NCBI RefSeq assembly: GCF_011040495.1 | Contig: NZ_CP049037.1 | Location: forward strand, 496,001-560,000 | Direction: 5' to 3' | DNA from: Pseudohalocynthiibacter aestuariivivens | Lineage (GTDB): Bacteria; Pseudomonadota; Alphaproteobacteria; Rhodobacterales; Rhodobacteraceae | DNA length: 64,000 bases | Shown here: positions 26,119 through 36,473 of the stretch, piece by piece | Position numbering within the stretch: position 1 is the first letter of the stretch | Layout: the number at the start of each line of letters is the position of its first letter | The notes under the pieces: generated by a model | What the model saw: only the letters and a program-made list of their open reading frames with translations | Database searches by the model: none | Told to the model about the DNA's origin: nothing | Program-made: the position numbers and the translations under genes

Positions 26119-27165
26119 CTACTGGGGTGCGGCTGGCAGCAACACCTTGAATGTGCTGCCCTTTCCTACTTTGCTGTCAATCCTCAGTCGCCCACGGTGG
26201 CGATTGACGATATGCTTAACAATCGCCAAGCCCAAGCCGGTCCCACCCATTTCACGACTGCGGTGGCTGTCCACGCGATAGAATCGCTCGGTGAGTCGCG
26301 GCATATGCTGAGGGTCGATTCCCGGCCCCTGATCCGTAACCGCGATCACCGCCCCCGGCCCGCGTAGCGCCGGTTCGGCCTCTGATAGATGCAGAGTAAC
26401 GTCGACCCGTTTGCCGGCCCCTCCGTATTTCAGCGCATTCTCCAGCAGGTTGGTAATGACCTGCCGCAACTGATCGGAATCGCCCGGCACGCTGATACCG
26501 TCATCTGGCAGATCGAGAACCACCTCGACCGCCGCGCTTTCGGTCAGCGGGCGCAGTGTGTGGCAGACTGACTTTAGCAATGCGCCCAGATCGACCATAT
26601 CCTTGGGGCGCATACGCTCTTGCCCCTCGACCCGGCTGAGCGACAGCAGATCGCGCACCAGACGCTCCATCCGGCTGGCCTCGTGGTGCATAGTGGTCAG
26701 GAACCGTTTTTGCGCTGCCATGTCATCCTTTGCCGGTCCTTGCAGCGTCTCAATAAACCCCAGCAACGCCGTCAAAGGTGTGCGCAGCTCATGGCTGACA
26801 TTTGCGACAAAATCCCGCCGCATCTGGTCGGCCTGCTCCAGATGGGTGATGTCCTCCAGACACACCAGCACACCGACCTCACCGGAGAATTCCACATAGC
26901 TGGCGGTCACGATGAAAGTGGTGTCCTGCGCCCCATCACTGGACAGATACCGGGTAGTGCGCTGATCGCGATCGCGCATTGCCCCCTCAATGGCATCCAG
27001 CACGTTCGGTTGACGTAATGCGGTGATAAAATGCCGCCCCGTCAGCGCGCCACCCAACAACGCGCGCGCGCGGTCGTTTGCTCCGACAATCTGCTCGGTC
27101 GTGCCAATCAGCAGCGCGGGCATCGGCACCGCTTGTAACAATGCGTTGAAATCGACCGTCTGCAT
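26119..27165 (-). CDS. phoR: Phosphate regulon sensor histidine kinase PhoR
   Basis: The 348-aa protein has an N-terminal PAS domain (residues about 10-110), the H-box FVANVSHELRTPLTALLGFIE with the phosphorylated His, then N (NLLENALKYGG), G1 (TDQGPGID) and G2 (GGTGLGLAIVKHIV) boxes. It has no obvious transmembrane segment at this start. A 105-residue N-terminal extension exists in frame but is compositionally unlike protein and lies over the carbonic anhydrase gene. It is 5 nt downstream of that gene and 164 nt upstream of pstS, so it is probably partly independent of the Pho box. Confidence 0.93.
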   Translation of the reverse strand: MQTVDFNALLQAVPMPALLIGTTEQIVGANDRARALLGGALTGRHFITALRQPNVLDAIEGAMRDRDQRTTRYLSSDGAQDTTFIVTASYVEFSGEVGVLVCLEDITHLEQADQMRRDFVANVSHELRTPLTALLGFIETLQGPAKDDMAAQKRFLTTMHHEASRMERLVRDLLSLSRVEGQERMRPKDMVDLGALLKSVCHTLRPLTESAAVEVVLDLPDDGISVPGDSDQLRQVITNLLENALKYGGAGKRVDVTLHLSEAEPALRGPGAVIAVTDQGPGIDPQHMPRLTERFYRVDSHRSREMGGTGLGLAIVKHIVNRHRGRLRIDSKVGKGSTFKVLLPAAPQ

Positions 27166-27170
27166 CCGCT

Positions 27171-27716
27171 CTATCCGCGCAGTGGTACGGCCAGCGGCAT
27201 CAGCCCGGCCCGGAACCTCCGCATGTTTTCCTGATAGTGCAGCGCGCTGGCCTTCAGTCCCGCAATCGCCTGTGCGTCCAGCTGGCGCACCACTTTGCCC
27301 GGACTGCCCATTACCAGACTGCCATCGGGGATCACCTTGCCTTCGGTAATCAGCGCACCTGCGCCGATCAGGCAATTGTCGCCGATCTGCGCCCCATTGA
27401 GGATCGTCGCGCCCATCCCGATCAGGGAGTTGGTTCCGATGGTACAACCATGCAGCATCGCCTTGTGTCCGATGGTGCAACCCGCGCCGATACGCAGCGG
27501 GTACCCTATATCCGTGTGCATGACGGTGTTTTCCTGCACATTGCTGCCGGCCCCGACTGTGATCAGCTCGTTATCGCCCCGCAACGTGGCACCGAACCAG
27601 ATCGACGTGCCGCTTTCCAGCGACACCCGCCCGATCACGTTGGCATCAGGCGCGACCCAGTAATCGCCGTCTTCCGGCGGCTGCGGCTCAATACCGTCCA
27701 AAGCATAAAGTGTCAT
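27171..27716 (-). CDS. Gamma-class carbonic anhydrase-like hexapeptide-repeat protein
   Basis: The 181-aa protein is a left-handed beta-helix of hexapeptide repeats. The three zinc-ligand histidines are visible in [16 protein letters not shown] and the neighbouring turn, as in the YrdA/Cam family. Catalytic carbonic anhydrase activity has not been shown for many YrdA-type members, so the exact reaction is uncertain. It overlaps gmk by 4 nt. Confidence 0.85.
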   Translation of the reverse strand: MTLYALDGIEPQPPEDGDYWVAPDANVIGRVSLESGTSIWFGATLRGDNELITVGAGSNVQENTVMHTDIGYPLRIGAGCTIGHKAMLHGCTIGTNSLIGMGATILNGAQIGDNCLIGAGALITEGKVIPDGSLVMGSPGKVVRQLDAQAIAGLKASALHYQENMRRFRAGLMPLAVPLRG

Positions 27717-28360
27717 TTGCGATCCTCGAATTGCAGTTGCAAATTGCGCACGTGCTGGGTCAGGCTCGGTTGCTGGATGCGCCGCAGCCGCGCGGCCGAG
27801 ATGATCTCTTTCAACTGCGCCTCGGTCGCGTCCAGATCGTCATTGACCAGCACATAGTCATACTCGGCCCAGTGGCTGATTTCATCCCAACTCTTTTGCA
27901 TGCGCTTGGCGATCACCTCTGCGGTGTCCTGCCCGCGCGCATCCAGCCGGCGATGCAGTTCGGGGATCGAGGGCGGCAGGATAAAGATCGACAGCGTGTG
28001 CTTGCCCAGATCAGAGTTCTGGATTTGCTGCGCCCCCTGCCAGTCAATGTCAAACAGCACATCGCGCCCGGCATCTATCGCGGTTTCAACAGGAGCTTTG
28101 GGTGAGCCGTAAAAGTTACCAAAGACAAAGGCATGTTCCAGCATCTCTCCCTCGGCCACATCACGGCGAAATCGTTCTTCGGTGAGGAAATGATAATGCT
28201 CGCCATCCACTTCGCCATCGCGCGGCGCGCGCGTGGTGGCCGAAACTGAAAAACTGAGACCCTCGTCCCATTCCAACAGTCGCCGCGACAATGTGGACTT
28301 TCCGGCACCAGACGGTGACGACAGAATAATCAAAAGGCCGCGCCGCTGGGTCATATCCAA
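27713..28360 (-). CDS. gmk: Guanylate kinase
   Basis: The 215-aa protein has the P-loop [17 protein letters not shown] near the N-terminus and the GMP-binding region with [29 protein letters not shown] and [10 protein letters not shown]. It converts GMP to GDP with ATP. A start two codons later (MTQRRG) is equally possible. It lies between yicC and the carbonic anhydrase gene. Confidence 0.96.
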   Translation of the reverse strand: MDMTQRRGLLIILSSPSGAGKSTLSRRLLEWDEGLSFSVSATTRAPRDGEVDGEHYHFLTEERFRRDVAEGEMLEHAFVFGNFYGSPKAPVETAIDAGRDVLFDIDWQGAQQIQNSDLGKHTLSIFILPPSIPELHRRLDARGQDTAEVIAKRMQKSWDEISHWAEYDYVLVNDDLDATEAQLKEIISAARLRRIQQPSLTQHVRNLQLQFEDRK

Positions 28361-28378
28361 TCCTTTTGCATCTGAGGG

Positions 28379-29269
28379 CTATTCCACATTCTGCACCTGT
28401 TCACGCATCTGGTCGATCACCGCCTTGAGCGCAAGACCGATGGTCGTCAAACTACCCGACTGCGCCTTTGAACACAGCGTGTTGGCCTCGCGGTTGAACT
28501 CCTGCATCAGGAAATCCAGCTTGCGCCCAACAGCGCCATCCTGCGTCAGCAGGTCGCGGGCTGCGGTCACATGGGTGCGCAGGCGGTCAATCTCTTCGGT
28601 CACATCCGATTTGACAGCAATCAGCGCCAATTCCTGCGTCAGCCGCGCCTCGTCCACGCCGTCGGTATTGTCCATCACCCGCGCCAGCGACGCGCGCAGT
28701 GCACTCGCCACCTCGTCCCTCCGTTCTTCGGCAGCGATCACCGCCTCATCCGTCAATCGCGCGACCTCGTCCAATTGCTCTGTCAGAATACCGTGCAACG
28801 CTTTGCCTTCGGTGGCGCGCATCTGCTGAAATGCGTCCAGAACCGGATCAAAATCTGCCAACAACACCTTGGATAGGGCGCTGCTGTCCTGATCTGCGCT
28901 GGCTGTTTCCAACACGCCACGCACAGACAGTACATCGCCGGGGCGCGCAGGTGCCAGCGACAGCCCCTGCGCCATTGCCCGCGCCTCGACCTCTGCCATT
29001 GCGGCCAGAACATCATCGAGCTGCGCCGCGTTTACACGCAACCGCCCCCCCTGTTCTTCGGCCTGAATACGCAACCCGACAGAGACATTGCCACGGGCCA
29101 GTGCCTTGGTCAGCCGTGCACGCAGCCCGGCCTCCAGCCCTTCGATCCAATCAGGCGCGCGTACACGCAGATCCAGCCCCTTGCCATTTACGCTGCGCAA
29201 TTCCCAGACCCAAGAATACCCCTCATGCGCGCCGCGTGCCGCGGCAAAACCGGTCATTGATATCAGCAA
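28379..29269 (-). CDS. yicC: YicC-family endoribonuclease
   Basis: The 296-aa protein begins with SMTGFAAARG and ends with LDFLMQEFNREANTLCSKA plus a MREQVQNVE tail, all hallmarks of the YicC family. E. coli YicC is an endoribonuclease influencing small-RNA stability. It is commonly found next to gmk, as here (18-nt gap). Confidence 0.92.
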   Translation of the reverse strand: MLISMTGFAAARGAHEGYSWVWELRSVNGKGLDLRVRAPDWIEGLEAGLRARLTKALARGNVSVGLRIQAEEQGGRLRVNAAQLDDVLAAMAEVEARAMAQGLSLAPARPGDVLSVRGVLETASADQDSSALSKVLLADFDPVLDAFQQMRATEGKALHGILTEQLDEVARLTDEAVIAAEERRDEVASALRASLARVMDNTDGVDEARLTQELALIAVKSDVTEEIDRLRTHVTAARDLLTQDGAVGRKLDFLMQEFNREANTLCSKAQSGSLTTIGLALKAVIDQMREQVQNVE

Positions 29270-29477
29270 GCGAGATCCTCCTGGATAGCCAGATCACATC
29301 ATGCTTCGTGTCCTAAGGGGTTGCCCCAGTATAGGCAAGCATGCGCCACGTCCTATCCTTGGCGCGCGACGGGTTAACCAATTGCAGCGGATTTTAGATA
29401 ATATCGCTTTGAAATGTGCGATATCTTCAATGCCCCGGACGCAACGCCCGGCGGGACGGATACGAGAGGTGCGTAAC

Positions 29478-30146
29478 ATGTATGACGAAGACTGTAGTGA
29501 CAAGCCCGGTAACCATGACACGGATGATGTCCATCATCTGCACCCATGTCCGAACGAAGCCGAGGATGCGCAGGCTATGGAGGCGGTCATCGCCTATTGG
29601 CAACGGTGTCGCGTCAACGGTCCTGTACCACGTCGATCTGATATTGATCCGCGCGGCATTGAGCCGCTTTTGTCCAACGCCTTCATCGTCGAGAGGATCG
29701 CGCCCGGTCTGGCGCGTCTGCGGGTGGCAGGGGCACATCTGTCGGACCTGTTGGGAATGGAAGTGCGCGGCATGCCGATCAGCGCCCTTTTCAACCCCGA
29801 CCAGCGCGACGCATTGGCACAACACTTGGTGCAGGTGTTCGATGCTCCCGCCATTATGCACCTGTCGCTGCGATCAGACGGGGCTTACGGCACATCTGCG
29901 CTGACCGGCTCTATGGTGCTGCTGCCGTTGGCCAGCGATCTGGGTGATATTTCGCGCGCATTGGGGTGTTTGATCACCCACGGCGACGTGATCCGCGCGC
30001 CACGGCGCTTTGACATCACCCACCACCGGACTTCGGCCATCGACCCGGCACTCCCCGCAGAGGTAGGATTCGCCGATACCCGCGCCGACTTCGCCCCCCG
30101 AAAGACGTCAGAGCGGCCATATCTGCGGTTGGTTCAGTCCGAATGA
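29478..30146 (+). CDS. PAS-domain protein (PAS_5 type)
   Basis: The 222-aa protein has an N-terminal acidic/His-rich stretch and a PAS-like core (residues about 35-165; GIEPLLSNAFIVERIAPGLARLRVAGAHLSDLLGMEVRG). This small PAS family is common in alphaproteobacteria and has no effector domain. The start at 29478 follows GAGAGG by about 8 nt; the longer frame from 29301 covers the promoter region. Its signal and partner are unknown. Confidence 0.8.
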   Translation: MYDEDCSDKPGNHDTDDVHHLHPCPNEAEDAQAMEAVIAYWQRCRVNGPVPRRSDIDPRGIEPLLSNAFIVERIAPGLARLRVAGAHLSDLLGMEVRGMPISALFNPDQRDALAQHLVQVFDAPAIMHLSLRSDGAYGTSALTGSMVLLPLASDLGDISRALGCLITHGDVIRAPRRFDITHHRTSAIDPALPAEVGFADTRADFAPRKTSERPYLRLVQSE

Positions 30147-30164
30147 TCTGACACTGCGGAAATG

Positions 30165-30195
30165 AAAAAGGCCGGGCGAAAACCCGGCCTCTTAA
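30165..30195. terminator. Bidirectional Rho-independent terminator
   Basis: AGGCCGGG and CCCGGCCT form an 8-bp stem around CGAAAA, flanked by AAAAA on the left and CTTAATATTTT on the right. It can serve the PAS gene and, on the other strand, the convergent DAHP synthase gene. Confidence 0.8.
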
Positions 30196-30207
30196 TATTT
30201 TGTTGGT

Positions 30208-30230
30208 GTAGGCCGCGCTTCAGCCCGGCC
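30208..30230. repeat. REP-like palindromic repeat, copy 1
   Basis: A GC-rich palindrome beginning GTAGGCCG and ending GCTTCAGCCCGGC. It matches the element at 50577 with one mismatch over 22 bp. It lies directly beyond the terminator, in the 3' region of the DAHP synthase gene. Confidence 0.6.
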
Positions 30231-30234
30231 TCCG

Positions 30235-31605
30235 TCAAACGGCTTCGACAGCCGGGCGCTCTCCGCGCAGACCTGACAGTTCTTCAGCCACTAGAAAGGC
30301 CAGCTCCAGCGATTGCGACGCGTTAAGGCGTGGGTCGCAGGCCGTGTGGTAACGATCACTCAGATCTTCGTCGCTGACCGCACGCACGCCGCCGGTGCAC
30401 TCGGTCACGTCCTGACCTGTCATTTCGAAATGCACACCACCGGGAATCGTACCCTCGGATTTGTGGATGCCAAAGAATTCACGAACCTCGCGCAGCACCG
30501 CCTCAAAGGGACGGGTCTTGTACCCGCTTGCCGATTTGATGGTGTTGCCGTGCATCGGATCACAGACCCAGACGACGTTGGCGCCCTCTTCCTCTACCGT
30601 GCGAATGAGGCGCGGCAGGTGTTCGTTGACGTTGCCCGCCCCGAACCGTGCGATCAATGATAGGCGACCCGCCTCGTTTTTCGGGTTTAGCCGTGCCATT
30701 AGCACTTTCAGGTCTTCGGATGTCATCGACGGCCCGCATTTCATGCCAATCGGGTTCAGTACACCACGTGCGAATTCCACGTGCGCGCCATCGGGTTGCC
30801 GTGTGCGATCACCGATCCAGATCATATGACCAGACCCCGCGAGCCATTTGCCCGAAGTACTGTCGAGCCGCGTCAGCGCCTCTTCGTATTCCAGCAACAG
30901 CGACTCGTGGCTGGTGTAGAAATCGACCGTCTGCAACGCTTCGTTGCTGTCACTGTCCAGCCCGGCGGCCTTCATAAAGTCGAGCGCGTCACTGATCCGG
31001 TTGGCCATATCACGATACCGCTCGGCTTTTTCGCCCTCGGTAAAGCCAAGCGTCCAGCTATGCACCTTGTGCATGTCCGCATAACCGCCCTTGGAAAACG
31101 CGCGCAGCAGGTTCAACGTGCCCGCCGCCTGCGTATAGGCCTGAAGCATCTTGGTCGGGTCGGGAACCCGCGCGCCTTCGGTGAACGCCAGCTCGTTGAT
31201 GATATCGCCGCGATAGCTGGGCAATTCCACACCGCCTTGCGTCTCGGTCGGCGCGCTGCGTGGCTTGGCAAATTGCCCAGCCATGCGGCCCACTTTTACC
31301 ACGGGTACCTTGGCCGCGAAGGTCAGTACCATCGCCATCTGCAACATCACCTTGAACGTGTCACGGATCGCATCGGCACTGAACTGGTCGAAACTCTCGG
31401 CGCAGTCCCCACCTTGCAGCAGGAACGCTTCGCCGCGGGATGCGGCGCCCAGCTCTGCCTTCAGGCGGCGCGCCTCTCCGGCAAAGACCAACGGCGGAAA
31501 CTGCGACAGTTTCGCTTCGACCTCGGTCAACGCGTCCGCGTCGATATAGTCCGGCATCTGCACCCGTGGCTTGCTGCGCCAGGTGGTTTTTTGCCATTCT
31601 GTCAT
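30235..31605 (-). CDS. aroG: Class II 3-deoxy-7-phosphoheptulonate synthase (DAHP synthase)
   Basis: The 456-aa protein matches the plant-type class II DAHP synthases: [45 protein letters not shown] and [17 protein letters not shown]. It condenses phosphoenolpyruvate with erythrose 4-phosphate, the first step of the shikimate pathway. The length is normal. It appears to be transcribed alone. Confidence 0.95.
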   Translation of the reverse strand: MTEWQKTTWRSKPRVQMPDYIDADALTEVEAKLSQFPPLVFAGEARRLKAELGAASRGEAFLLQGGDCAESFDQFSADAIRDTFKVMLQMAMVLTFAAKVPVVKVGRMAGQFAKPRSAPTETQGGVELPSYRGDIINELAFTEGARVPDPTKMLQAYTQAAGTLNLLRAFSKGGYADMHKVHSWTLGFTEGEKAERYRDMANRISDALDFMKAAGLDSDSNEALQTVDFYTSHESLLLEYEEALTRLDSTSGKWLAGSGHMIWIGDRTRQPDGAHVEFARGVLNPIGMKCGPSMTSEDLKVLMARLNPKNEAGRLSLIARFGAGNVNEHLPRLIRTVEEEGANVVWVCDPMHGNTIKSASGYKTRPFEAVLREVREFFGIHKSEGTIPGGVHFEMTGQDVTECTGGVRAVSDEDLSDRYHTACDPRLNASQSLELAFLVAEELSGLRGERPAVEAV

Positions 31606-31779
31606 GGTCTCAGTCTCCGATATGCGTCAGATTGAATTGCTTCTTTAGCAAAGGCGTTTCTGATAGACCATATGGGGATGGTGCAATTTATTGCAATTTG
31701 GCTGCCCAAGCCTTGTCATTTGCGACATTTTCGTGAAACACGATCTGAACAAGGGACCGTAACGCAGGAGTGGCATCCG

Positions 31780-32781
31780 ATGGTCGAAATGACGACAAAA
31801 GGTCCGACAGGCACCCAGCGTGCCCCACGTCGTTTCGTATTCGTTCTGGTTGATAATTTTACGCTGCTCAGTTTCGCCGCCGCCGTTGAATGCCTTCGCA
31901 TCGCAAATCGCATGGCTGAACGTACCCTGTATTCGTGGGTCGTTGCTGGCGACACGGAAACAACCATTGCCTGCTCTGCCGGCGCGCGGTTCCAGATTGA
32001 CATGAATCTGGATGAACTGACCCGTGACGACACAGTGCTGATTTGTGGCGGGGCAGACATACAACAGGCCACCACGAAACGACTGCTCAGCTGGCTGCGG
32101 CGCGAGGCGCGACGTGGGTTGAAAATCGGCGGATTGTGTACCGCATCCTATGTTCTGGCGCGTGCCGGTCTGCTGGAGGGCAAACGCGCCACGATCCACT
32201 GGGAAAATCACGACAGCTTCTCCGAAGAGTTCGAAGAGGTCAATCTGACCAAATCGGTGTTCACCGTTGACGGCAACCGGATGACTACTGCGGGTGGCAC
32301 GTCCTCTATTGATCTGATGCTCAAGCTGATTGCGGATGACCACGATGAAAAGCTTGCCAGCGCGGTGGCCGATCAACTCATCTACAGCTCGATCCGCACC
32401 GATCAGGACACGCAGCGCCTATCTGTGCCGACCCGCATCGGTGTGCGACACCCCAAGCTAAGCCAGGTCATCCAGATGATGGAGGCCAATATCGAAGAAC
32501 CGATCAGCCCATCAATCCTTGCCAAGGACGCGGGCATGTCCACGCGTCAGCTAGAGCGTCTCTTTCGCCGCTATCTCAGCCGTTCACCAAAACGCTATTA
32601 CATGGAGTTGCGGCTGCAAAAGGCCCGTAACCTGTTGATGCAGACCGATATGACCGTGATCAACGTCGCACTGGCCTGCGGGTTCTCTTCGCCATCGCAT
32701 TTCTCAAAATGCTACCGCGCGCATTATGACACGACACCCTACCGTGAGCGCGGTGCACATGCCTCGCGTCTGTCTGTCTGA
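31780..32781 (+). CDS. GlxA-type AraC-family transcriptional regulator
   Basis: The 333-aa protein has an N-terminal DJ-1/PfpI-like domain (residues about 15-180, with the nucleophile-elbow region KIGGLCTASYVLARAG). The C-terminal AraC HTH pair (residues about 225-325) includes PISPSILAKDAGMSTRQLERLFRRYLSRSPKRYYM and ALACGFSSPSHFSKCYRAHY. AGGAG precedes the ATG by 9 nt; a longer frame from 31672 is not supported. Relatives control choline, betaine or arginine catabolism. The target here is not apparent. Confidence 0.88.
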   Translation: MVEMTTKGPTGTQRAPRRFVFVLVDNFTLLSFAAAVECLRIANRMAERTLYSWVVAGDTETTIACSAGARFQIDMNLDELTRDDTVLICGGADIQQATTKRLLSWLRREARRGLKIGGLCTASYVLARAGLLEGKRATIHWENHDSFSEEFEEVNLTKSVFTVDGNRMTTAGGTSSIDLMLKLIADDHDEKLASAVADQLIYSSIRTDQDTQRLSVPTRIGVRHPKLSQVIQMMEANIEEPISPSILAKDAGMSTRQLERLFRRYLSRSPKRYYMELRLQKARNLLMQTDMTVINVALACGFSSPSHFSKCYRAHYDTTPYRERGAHASRLSV

Positions 32782-32791
32782 CATCTGCCGT

Positions 32792-33208
32792 TTAAAACAG
32801 CTCGTTCAACGTGGCAAACGTTGTGTTGAACTTGAAATGCACCGCGATCAATCCGTCTCCACGATCATGCAGAAGTACATAAACATACAGATAACGCAGC
32901 CCGGTCCAGTAGACGTATAGCTCCTGCCGCCAGCCGCCGCCCATCTCGTCGATCTTCATCACATCCACATGCTCGAAATCCTGCGGAAACAGGCGGCGTA
33001 CCCGTTCCTGAAGGCCTGTCAATTCTTGTTCCGTCATCTCGTCCGCGCCGCCAAAGGCACGCATCACGTCCGCGATGTCGCGTGACATGATCAGCCCGTC
33101 TAGCGTCGCGCGCATGTCTGCGTAGTCTTTGAAAATCGGTTCGTCGGTCTGTGCGGCCGCTGGCATGGTCAGAACCAAAGATAAGATTAAAGCGAGGAAA
33201 TATCGCAT
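32792..33208 (-). CDS. Hypothetical periplasmic protein
   Basis: The 138-aa protein has a clear signal peptide (about 20 residues ending AAAQ). The mature part is a small globular domain (IFKDYADMRATLDGLIMSRDI; a Tyr-rich YVYWTGLRYLYVYVLL). I do not recognise the family. It is convergent with the GlxA-type gene and 60 nt downstream of the sugar dehydrogenase gene, so the two could be co-transcribed. Confidence 0.75.
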   Translation of the reverse strand: MRYFLALILSLVLTMPAAAQTDEPIFKDYADMRATLDGLIMSRDIADVMRAFGGADEMTEQELTGLQERVRRLFPQDFEHVDVMKIDEMGGGWRQELYVYWTGLRYLYVYVLLHDRGDGLIAVHFKFNTTFATLNELF

Positions 33209-33268
33209 TCAGAACCTCATAATCTGTAAACTCTATCCGGTCAGCTTGGCATGCGTTCGTCCACCTGA

Positions 33269-34372
33269 CTAGGGAGAAAGTCGAAACAACGCGCCCTGCC
33301 CTTCGGACAACACCCAAATTGTGCCATCTGGGGCTTCGCGAATGTCACGGGTGCGCGATGTTTCGTCGCCTTTGATCCGCTCGCGCAATGCCAGCGGCTG
33401 GCCTGATAACCGCGCCACATGGCCAAATTTCAATGACCCGACAAAGAAATGACCGCGCCATTTGGGCCAGAGCCGCCCGGAATAGATCATCAACCCCGAA
33501 GGGGCGATCGAGGGATCCCAGTAATAGGCGGGCTGCTCCATTCCCGGTTTTGCGGTGCCTTCGCCGATCTTACGACCCGAATAGTGCCGCCCGTAGGAAA
33601 TCACCGGCCAACCGAAATTCGCGCCCTTGCGGATACGGTTCACCTCGTCGCCTCCTTTGGCGCCGTGTTCGCTGACCCAAAGCTGCCCTCGCAGGTCCAA
33701 TGTGGCACCCTGCGGGTTTCGATGGCCATAAGACCAGATTTCGGGCTGCGCCCCTGCTGTCCCGACGAACGGGTTGTCACCGGGCACACGTCCGTCCCGG
33801 CTGATCCGCAGGACAGAGCCGTTTTCGCGCCCCAGATCCTGCGCTGACGGCCTGTCACCGCGCTCGCCTACCGTGACAAACAACATACCATCGCGTCCTT
33901 CGACCAACCGCGAGCCGAAATGACGCCCGCCGCTGCTGCCTCTTTCCATCTCAAAGATCACGCGCCAGCCGGTCAGGCTACTTGCATCGCCATTCAACCG
34001 GGCCGTCGCAACGGCAGTACCTGACCCGCCACCCGGCTGTGCGAGCGCATGACTGAAATAAAGCTGCCGACTTTGTGCAAAGTCGCGCGGGACCAGAACA
34101 TCTAGCAGACCGCCCTGCCCGTTCACGTCCACCGGCCCGACACCACTCACTGCACGCCGCTGACCATCCGTCCCGACATACCATAGGCGACCGCGCTTTT
34201 CGGTGATCAAGACCCCGCCTCCGGGCAGAAACCCGAACGACCATGGCGACTTCAGTCCGCTTGCGACTGTCTCCACCTTAAGCCGACCTGCGCTGCTGTC
34301 GAGCGCAGCCGCAGGGGTAGCCAGCCCCAGCAAGAAAACCGGCAGGAATATGAGGGTGTTCAGTACGCGCAT
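33269..34372 (-). CDS. Soluble PQQ-dependent sugar (aldose) dehydrogenase-like protein
   Basis: The 367-aa precursor has a signal peptide (MRVLNTLIFLPVFLLG, then PAAA) and a six-bladed beta-propeller of the GSDH family (SPWSFGFLPGGGVLITEKRGRLW; GHRNPQGATLDLRGQLWVSEHG; GANFGWPVISYG). E. coli YliI is a PQQ-dependent aldose dehydrogenase of this family. A strong GGAGG lies 7 nt before the ATG at 34372. PQQ biosynthesis genes are not in the window, so cofactor supply is unknown. Confidence 0.88.
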   Translation of the reverse strand: MRVLNTLIFLPVFLLGLATPAAALDSSAGRLKVETVASGLKSPWSFGFLPGGGVLITEKRGRLWYVGTDGQRRAVSGVGPVDVNGQGGLLDVLVPRDFAQSRQLYFSHALAQPGGGSGTAVATARLNGDASSLTGWRVIFEMERGSSGGRHFGSRLVEGRDGMLFVTVGERGDRPSAQDLGRENGSVLRISRDGRVPGDNPFVGTAGAQPEIWSYGHRNPQGATLDLRGQLWVSEHGAKGGDEVNRIRKGANFGWPVISYGRHYSGRKIGEGTAKPGMEQPAYYWDPSIAPSGLMIYSGRLWPKWRGHFFVGSLKFGHVARLSGQPLALRERIKGDETSRTRDIREAPDGTIWVLSEGQGALFRLSP

Positions 34373-34445
34373 TTGCAAACCTCCGTATCGTACCATCAAC
34401 GAAATGGAGGGATTGACCTCAAAGTCCAGCATGTAATTATCAACT

Positions 34446-34481
34446 TTATTCACAGGTACCTGTGGATAAGTCTGTGGATAA
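34446..34481. promoter_or_regulatory. Cluster of three DnaA boxes
   Basis: TTATTCACA at 34446-34454 is followed by TGTGGATAA at 34461-34469 and again at 34473-34481 (reverse complement TTATCCACA). All three fit the consensus TTATNCACA. The first two form an inverted pair around GGTACC; the second and third are direct repeats 12 bp apart. Flanks are AT-rich. The cluster fills the intergenic space between dxs and the sugar dehydrogenase. Confidence 0.7.
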
Positions 34482-34498
34482 ATTTACAATACCCAACG

Positions 34499-36427
34499 TC
34501 AGGCGCGTTTTCCAGATATCTGCGCAACGCCCAGAACATCCAGTACCTTGGCCTCAATTTGCGCGGCATCCATTCCGGCAACCTTGTACATGTCTTCCGG
34601 GCTGGCCTGATCAATGAAAATGTCAGGTAGCACCATCGAGCGGAATTTCAGGCCGCTGTCGAAAACGCCCTCCTCGGCCAGCAACTGCGCAACATGACTG
34701 CCGAACCCGCCGATCGCGCCTTCTTCAATCGTAATCAGTGCCTCATGTTCGCGCGCCAATCGCAGGATCATTTCGTGGTCCAGAGGTTTGGCAAACCGCG
34801 CGTCGACGATGGTGGGCGCAATGCCCTTGGCGCCTAGGCTTTCCGCCGCGCGGCGAACTTCGCCCAATCGCGTGCCAAAGCTGAGCAACGCGACCCGAGT
34901 ACCCTCTTGGATCATCCGTGCCTTGCCGATTTCCAGCGGCACACCGACCTGGGGCATTTCCACCCCTTCGCCTTCGCCACGCGGATAACGGAATGCGATG
35001 GGACCCTCATCATGCGCCGCCGCCGTCGCAACCATATGCACCAATTCGGCCTCGTCCGCTGCGGCCATGACCACGAACCCCGGTAGGTTGCTTAGAAACG
35101 CGACATCGTAGCTGCCTGCGTGGGTCGCTCCATCGGCCCCGACCAACCCGGCGCGGTCAATGGCAAAGCGTACCGGCAGGCGCTGAATCGCAACATCATG
35201 CACTACCTGATCATAACCACGTTGCAGGAATGTCGAATACAGTGCGCAAAACGGACGCAAGCCGCCCGCCGCCATGCCCGCAGCAAATGTCACCGCATGT
35301 TGCTCTGCGATTCCCACATCGAAACACCGGCTTGGGTATCGTTCGTTGAACAGGTTCAGCCCGGTCCCGTCCGGCATCGCGGCCGTGACGGCGCAAATCC
35401 GGTCGTCGCGAGACGCGTGTTCGACCAATGCTCGACCAAAGACTGACGTGTAGCTCGGTGCGTTGCTGGGCGCTTTCTTTTGCTTGCCCGACACCACATC
35501 GAACTTTGCCGTGGCGTGACCGCCATCGCGCGCCTCTTCGGCCGGGCCATATCCTTTGCCTTTTTTGGTCAGAACATGGATCAGGATCGGTCCCGTTGCG
35601 CGTTGTTGCACCGTACGCAACACCGGTAGCAGCTGATCCATATCGTGACCATCAATCGGTCCGACATAGGAAAACCCCAACTCTTCAAAGAGCGTGCCGC
35701 CCACGGCAAAACCTTTGAGCAGATCTTTGGCCCGGCGTGCGCCCTGTTGGAACGGCCCCGGCAATAACGACACAGCGCCCTTGGCCGCCGCTTTCAGTTC
35801 TTGAAACGGTGCCTCGGCATAAAGTCTTGACAGATATGATGAAAATGCTCCTACCGGGGGTGCAATCGACATCTCGTTATCGTTCAGGATGACAATCAGC
35901 CGCTTTTTCAGATGCCCGGCATTGTTCAACGCCTCGAACGCCATGCCGGCGCTCATCGCACCGTCGCCGATCACGGCGATGGCATCACCATGTCCGGTCT
36001 CGCTTGCCCCGCCCAGATCGCGCGCCACGGCAAATCCCAGTGCCGCGCTGATCGAGGTCGAGCTGTGCGCCGCACCAAACGGGTCATAGGGCGATTCGCT
36101 GCGTTTGGTAAAACCGCTCAACCCGTCCTTCTGCCGGATCGTGCGAATGCGGTCACGCCTGCCGGTCAGAATTTTGTGTGGGTAACATTGGTGGCTCACG
36201 TCCCAGATGATCTTGTCGCGCGGCGCGTCAAAGATCGCATGCAACGCCACAGTCAACTCGACCACGCCAAGGCCCGCGCCCAGATGGCCTCCGGTTTCGC
36301 TGACCGCGCTGACGGTTTCACTGCGCAGCTCATGCGCCAGTTGCGTCAACTCCGCGTCGCTGAAACGCTTCATGTCTGAGGGGCTGCCAACACTGTCAAG
36401 CAGCGGTGTTTCTGGGCGGTTCGACAT
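34499..36427 (-). CDS. dxs: 1-deoxy-D-xylulose-5-phosphate synthase
   Basis: The 642-aa transketolase-like enzyme has the TPP motif [31 protein letters not shown], the N-terminal His in [20 protein letters not shown], and [21 protein letters not shown] in the second half. It makes DXP from pyruvate and glyceraldehyde 3-phosphate, the first step of the MEP isoprenoid pathway. The start at 36427 (MSNRPETP) is preferred; the longer frame runs into ispA. It is the last gene of xseB-ispA-dxs. Confidence 0.96.
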   Translation of the reverse strand: MSNRPETPLLDSVGSPSDMKRFSDAELTQLAHELRSETVSAVSETGGHLGAGLGVVELTVALHAIFDAPRDKIIWDVSHQCYPHKILTGRRDRIRTIRQKDGLSGFTKRSESPYDPFGAAHSSTSISAALGFAVARDLGGASETGHGDAIAVIGDGAMSAGMAFEALNNAGHLKKRLIVILNDNEMSIAPPVGAFSSYLSRLYAEAPFQELKAAAKGAVSLLPGPFQQGARRAKDLLKGFAVGGTLFEELGFSYVGPIDGHDMDQLLPVLRTVQQRATGPILIHVLTKKGKGYGPAEEARDGGHATAKFDVVSGKQKKAPSNAPSYTSVFGRALVEHASRDDRICAVTAAMPDGTGLNLFNERYPSRCFDVGIAEQHAVTFAAGMAAGGLRPFCALYSTFLQRGYDQVVHDVAIQRLPVRFAIDRAGLVGADGATHAGSYDVAFLSNLPGFVVMAAADEAELVHMVATAAAHDEGPIAFRYPRGEGEGVEMPQVGVPLEIGKARMIQEGTRVALLSFGTRLGEVRRAAESLGAKGIAPTIVDARFAKPLDHEMILRLAREHEALITIEEGAIGGFGSHVAQLLAEEGVFDSGLKFRSMVLPDIFIDQASPEDMYKVAGMDAAQIEAKVLDVLGVAQISGKRA

Positions 36428-36473
36428 TAAATGGCTTGCCTCCGTCGGCGTACGGGTTCCGGGCTGGCTATGT

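Noticed and set aside
27166..27480. N-terminal extension of PhoR by 105 residues
   Set aside because: The extension lies over the carbonic anhydrase gene, is rich in Arg and Gln in a shadow-like way, and shows no membrane segments.
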